Assembly (NCBI GenBank): GCA_964304625.1
Contig: OZ199840.1
Location: 5,208,001-5,272,000 of the forward strand
Direction: 5' to 3'
Source: Kudoa neothunni
Taxonomy: Eukaryota; Cnidaria
DNA: 64,000 nucleotides
Positions 61,627 through 64,000 of this stretch are shown one piece after another. The notes beneath the pieces are model-generated. The model did no database searches. It was given only the letters and a program-made list of their open reading frames with translations, and was not told the origin of the DNA. A program made the position numbers and the translations under genes. Numbering within the stretch: position 1 is the first letter of the stretch; every line of letters begins with the position of its first letter.

Positions 61627-64000
61627 TTAAACGCCATTGTTGGGTTGTAAATTGCATTGATGTCGCATTTCCTGACCTCTTTCTCGAACCCAATGGTTTC
61701 CAACTAAATAAATAAATTAGTAAGTAAGTAAGTAAGTAAATAAATAAATAAATAAGTCAGTCAGTCAGTCAGTCAGATGGTATATGAATAGGATAGTTAA
61801 AAATAGAGCCTTCAAACTTACCCCATTTGGTTCCAAATACAACTGGACAAGCAATGTGTCTAGTTCTCGCATCTCCAGATCCATCGGGTAAAAGATTATA
61901 CCAAAATAGTACCGATCCCTACAAAGATAATTATAATAATAAATGATATATAATTAATAATAATAACAACAACAAATAATAATGACTGATAGTAAAAAAT
62001 AACAGATGAATGCATAAAAATTAAAATAACAGATGAATGCATAAAAATTAAAATAACAGATGAATGCATAAAAATTACTTTGCTTGGACTCACTCTCACA
62101 CCCAACCTTGGAAATGCAGTTTCTCCTCCTACTGCCACATCCGTCATCTGTCCAAAATATATCATGAAAAAGCCATTTGAACTATCTACACGTACATAAA
62201 ATAACAGTGTTGCTATTCGATTTCCTCCTAGCAACTCGTAGCCAGTTTTGACTTTGCGATTGGCAATTTGTTTTAGCTTAATAACAACAGTCACCAGGTA
62301 TTACAAGAATTTTTCAAGATGTGTGAACTTACCGTTGAAAAGTCGAAATGATTGTCATAATAACCACCCACTCCATAATTTTGCACCTAGAAAGGAACCA
62401 AGTTTAAATTAGTATATCACAACTGTAACTAACAACGAAATCTATATGGATGAGGATGATACCTGGAATGTTTCTGAGTAGTTTAATGAAAGACCGGTGC
62501 AATCTTCAACTTTGCGGTAGATTTTATCAAAAACTTCTCCTTCATAACGGCTGTGCCATGAGCTTTTGCTTATGCGATAGTTGGCAGTTTCAAGTGCATT
62601 GGTTTTGGGGTTGTGTACTACCGCACGTCCCAACTTAATTCGTAATATGAATATTAATTTGTTAACTCCGAGTACAAAAATTCGAAATATACTCTCGGAC
62701 CGGCGATTTTTTTGATTTTTTCGATATCTTCGTCACTAAGGAATTCTCTAAGAAAATACACATCTGGGTTGGAGTGAAGTTTTTCGATTTTATATGGACC
62801 GTAATAATTATCAACAACGCCATCTACATTAAAACAGAAATGCTCTTGATTACCATCTTCCTACGTAATTCAAGTTGCCAATTCATTAAACAAAATGCTT
62901 TATCATACTTCATCATAGAGTTTTCCATGACGACAAACATATTTGGGACATTTCAAACTCAAACTGAACAATCTCATCTGCAGGTAAAGAGACGTTATTC
63001 ATCTTGGATCTAAGCCATTGGTTCATGGTTTTATTAGTGATGAAATCGTCGATTTTCATTTGGTTCAGTTGTTTGTCTGTGAGAGTGTCGAGGTCAACAT
63101 CAACAATTATATTTTGGTGTTTTTGCTTGTTCAATTCTTCGAGCATGACAATGTTATTTTTAGCTCGAACATTATGTGGATCTATCATGCAAAAATTATA
63201 ATTTAGCCAAGATCAGAAATCAAGTGAAAAAATGAATACCAAGAGATATAACTGTGTGATAATTTTTGATGGCATTATCGATATCTCCTTTCTAAAAAGA
63301 ATGAAATACACATGAGAAATTACGAATTATGAGCAGGCTATTAAGCGCATACTTTATATCGAGACCATGCAAGGTAATCGAGGATAACAGATTTTTTGTA
63401 GCTGTCATATTTGGGAGCAGATGTTTGTATTAGCTGGATTGCCTCGTCGAGCCAAGCAACAGCACCACTGTAAAGACTCAGCTTATAAGCTCTCAAACCA
63501 ATCTTGACCAAATCATCAATTTCCAGTCCCTTCGGTAGTGGTACATTGTGTTTTGAGAGAAGAGCTTTACTGGACCATTTTTTCGGATCAATATTGGTAA
63601 AATCTCGAACTCTCTCTATCGAGTCGATTACACCTACTTCATCCGAGTATTTCGGCCAATATGACGAGCTTTTTTCGAATGCACTTAGCAAATCTTCAAT
63701 TTAGATACTACTCAATCATAATTGCTCAAATCTTTTCAATTACCCGCATTTATATTTGTGGAAATGTGTTTGACTAGGTTGATAAATTCGCTCCATTCGT
63801 TCACCATTCTTGTGATTACGTGATAAGAGTTGATGGGATGAGATATGAAGTTGGCTTCATTGGTGTTATCGTCAGTAAAGTCAATCTCTTTGTACGCTAC
63901 ATCTGGGTCTAATATAGCCGATGGAACTTGCTGTTGTATTTCCTTAAGTAGTTTTCGCGATAGATCCACTGTATGTTCTAATTTTTCCTGATTCTCTTTG
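61627..64000 (-). CDS. P4HA: Prolyl 4-hydroxylase alpha subunit (5' end outside window)
   Basis: Minus-strand exons, 5' to 3': beyond 64000-63744, 63693-63353, 63291-63240, 63181-62939, 62856-62693, 62633-62463, 62386-62333, 62276-62196, 62146-62079, 61918-61822, 61703-61627. The N-terminal dimerisation region (FISHPINSYHVITRMVNEWS) is followed by the TPR-type peptide-substrate domain (GLRAYKLSLYSGAVAWLDEA, YHTVISLDPHNVRAKNN). The catalytic domain shows NYGVGGYYDNHFDFS (iron-binding His and Asp), GNRIATLLFYMTDVAVGGET, TRHIACPVVFGTKW (second His and the 2-oxoglutarate Lys), ending NHWVRERGQEMRHQC. It hydroxylates X-Pro-Gly prolines of collagen in the ER, together with protein disulfide isomerase as beta subunit. 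Catalytic residues are intact. A 49-bp intron (62195-62147 region) is stop-free and in phase with its flanks by eye, so an unspliced read adds spurious residues. The donor at 62938 (GTTTGT) is the weakest join. Confidence 0.95.
61700..61778. repeat. Compound tetranucleotide microsatellite in the last P4HA intron
   Basis: Blocks of AAAT, TAAG, AAAT and GTCA units in succession on the plus strand (about 61704-61776), directly next to the last P4HA splice acceptor. Confidence 0.9.
61996..62077. repeat. 27-bp tandem repeat, three copies, in a P4HA intron
   Basis: AACAGATGAATGCATAAAAA recurs at 62001, 62028 and 62055 with a perfect 27-bp period. The last copy abuts the donor site of the exon at 62146-62079. 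Confidence 0.95.

Overview
The window is strongly AT-rich animal nuclear DNA with multi-exon genes, GT-AG introns mostly about 40-65 bp long, and many decayed DNA transposons. A collagen-type prolyl 4-hydroxylase alpha subunit with its TPR domain, a cereblon and a sideroflexin mark it as metazoan. The very short introns and compact genes in AT-rich spacers suggest an invertebrate, such as an arthropod or flatworm; nothing seen fixes the phylum. No rRNA, tRNA, CRISPR or bacterial operon was recognised.

Layout. 0-10 kb is spacer with transposon debris: an IS630/Tc1-like transposase piece, a MULE/ZSWIM3-like piece, a possible hAT end and a 399-bp piggyBac-type MITE. 10.7-14.6 kb holds a possible tiny secreted-peptide gene and a phase-consistent 10-exon gene for a disordered 629-aa protein that I do not recognise. 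14.6-27 kb is spacer with one mariner. At 27.1-27.9 kb is a 4-exon type I membrane protein with a short Cys-rich ectodomain and PPxY motifs. 30-33 kb has weak gene candidates on both strands. 35.0-37.5 kb is a decayed Tigger/pogo element with a long CTAA/TTAA satellite inside. 39.0-40.1 kb is a minus-strand, five-exon, glycosylated single-pass membrane protein.

The right third is the best part. Cereblon (41.5-50.1 kb, +) has its LON and CULT domains and carries transposons in its introns. Sideroflexin (51.2-52.6 kb, +) is complete, 9 exons and 323 aa. A DDX28/MRH4-like mitochondrial DEAD-box helicase (56.0-61.5 kb, +) has 12 exons. Prolyl 4-hydroxylase alpha (from beyond 64.0 down to 61.6 kb, -) converges on the helicase with 128 bp between their stop codons. 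These genes do not form one pathway. Sideroflexin and the helicase are mitochondrial, P4HA acts in the ER, and cereblon is a CUL4 ubiquitin-ligase receptor.

Exon models were built by hand from splice signals and codon phase. They close in frame for the four conserved genes (P4HA within its visible part) and for three unrecognised ones. Family names rest on motif recall without database searches. The most notable single observation is the cereblon CULT pocket, where the first tryptophan of the three-Trp cage reads as phenylalanine.
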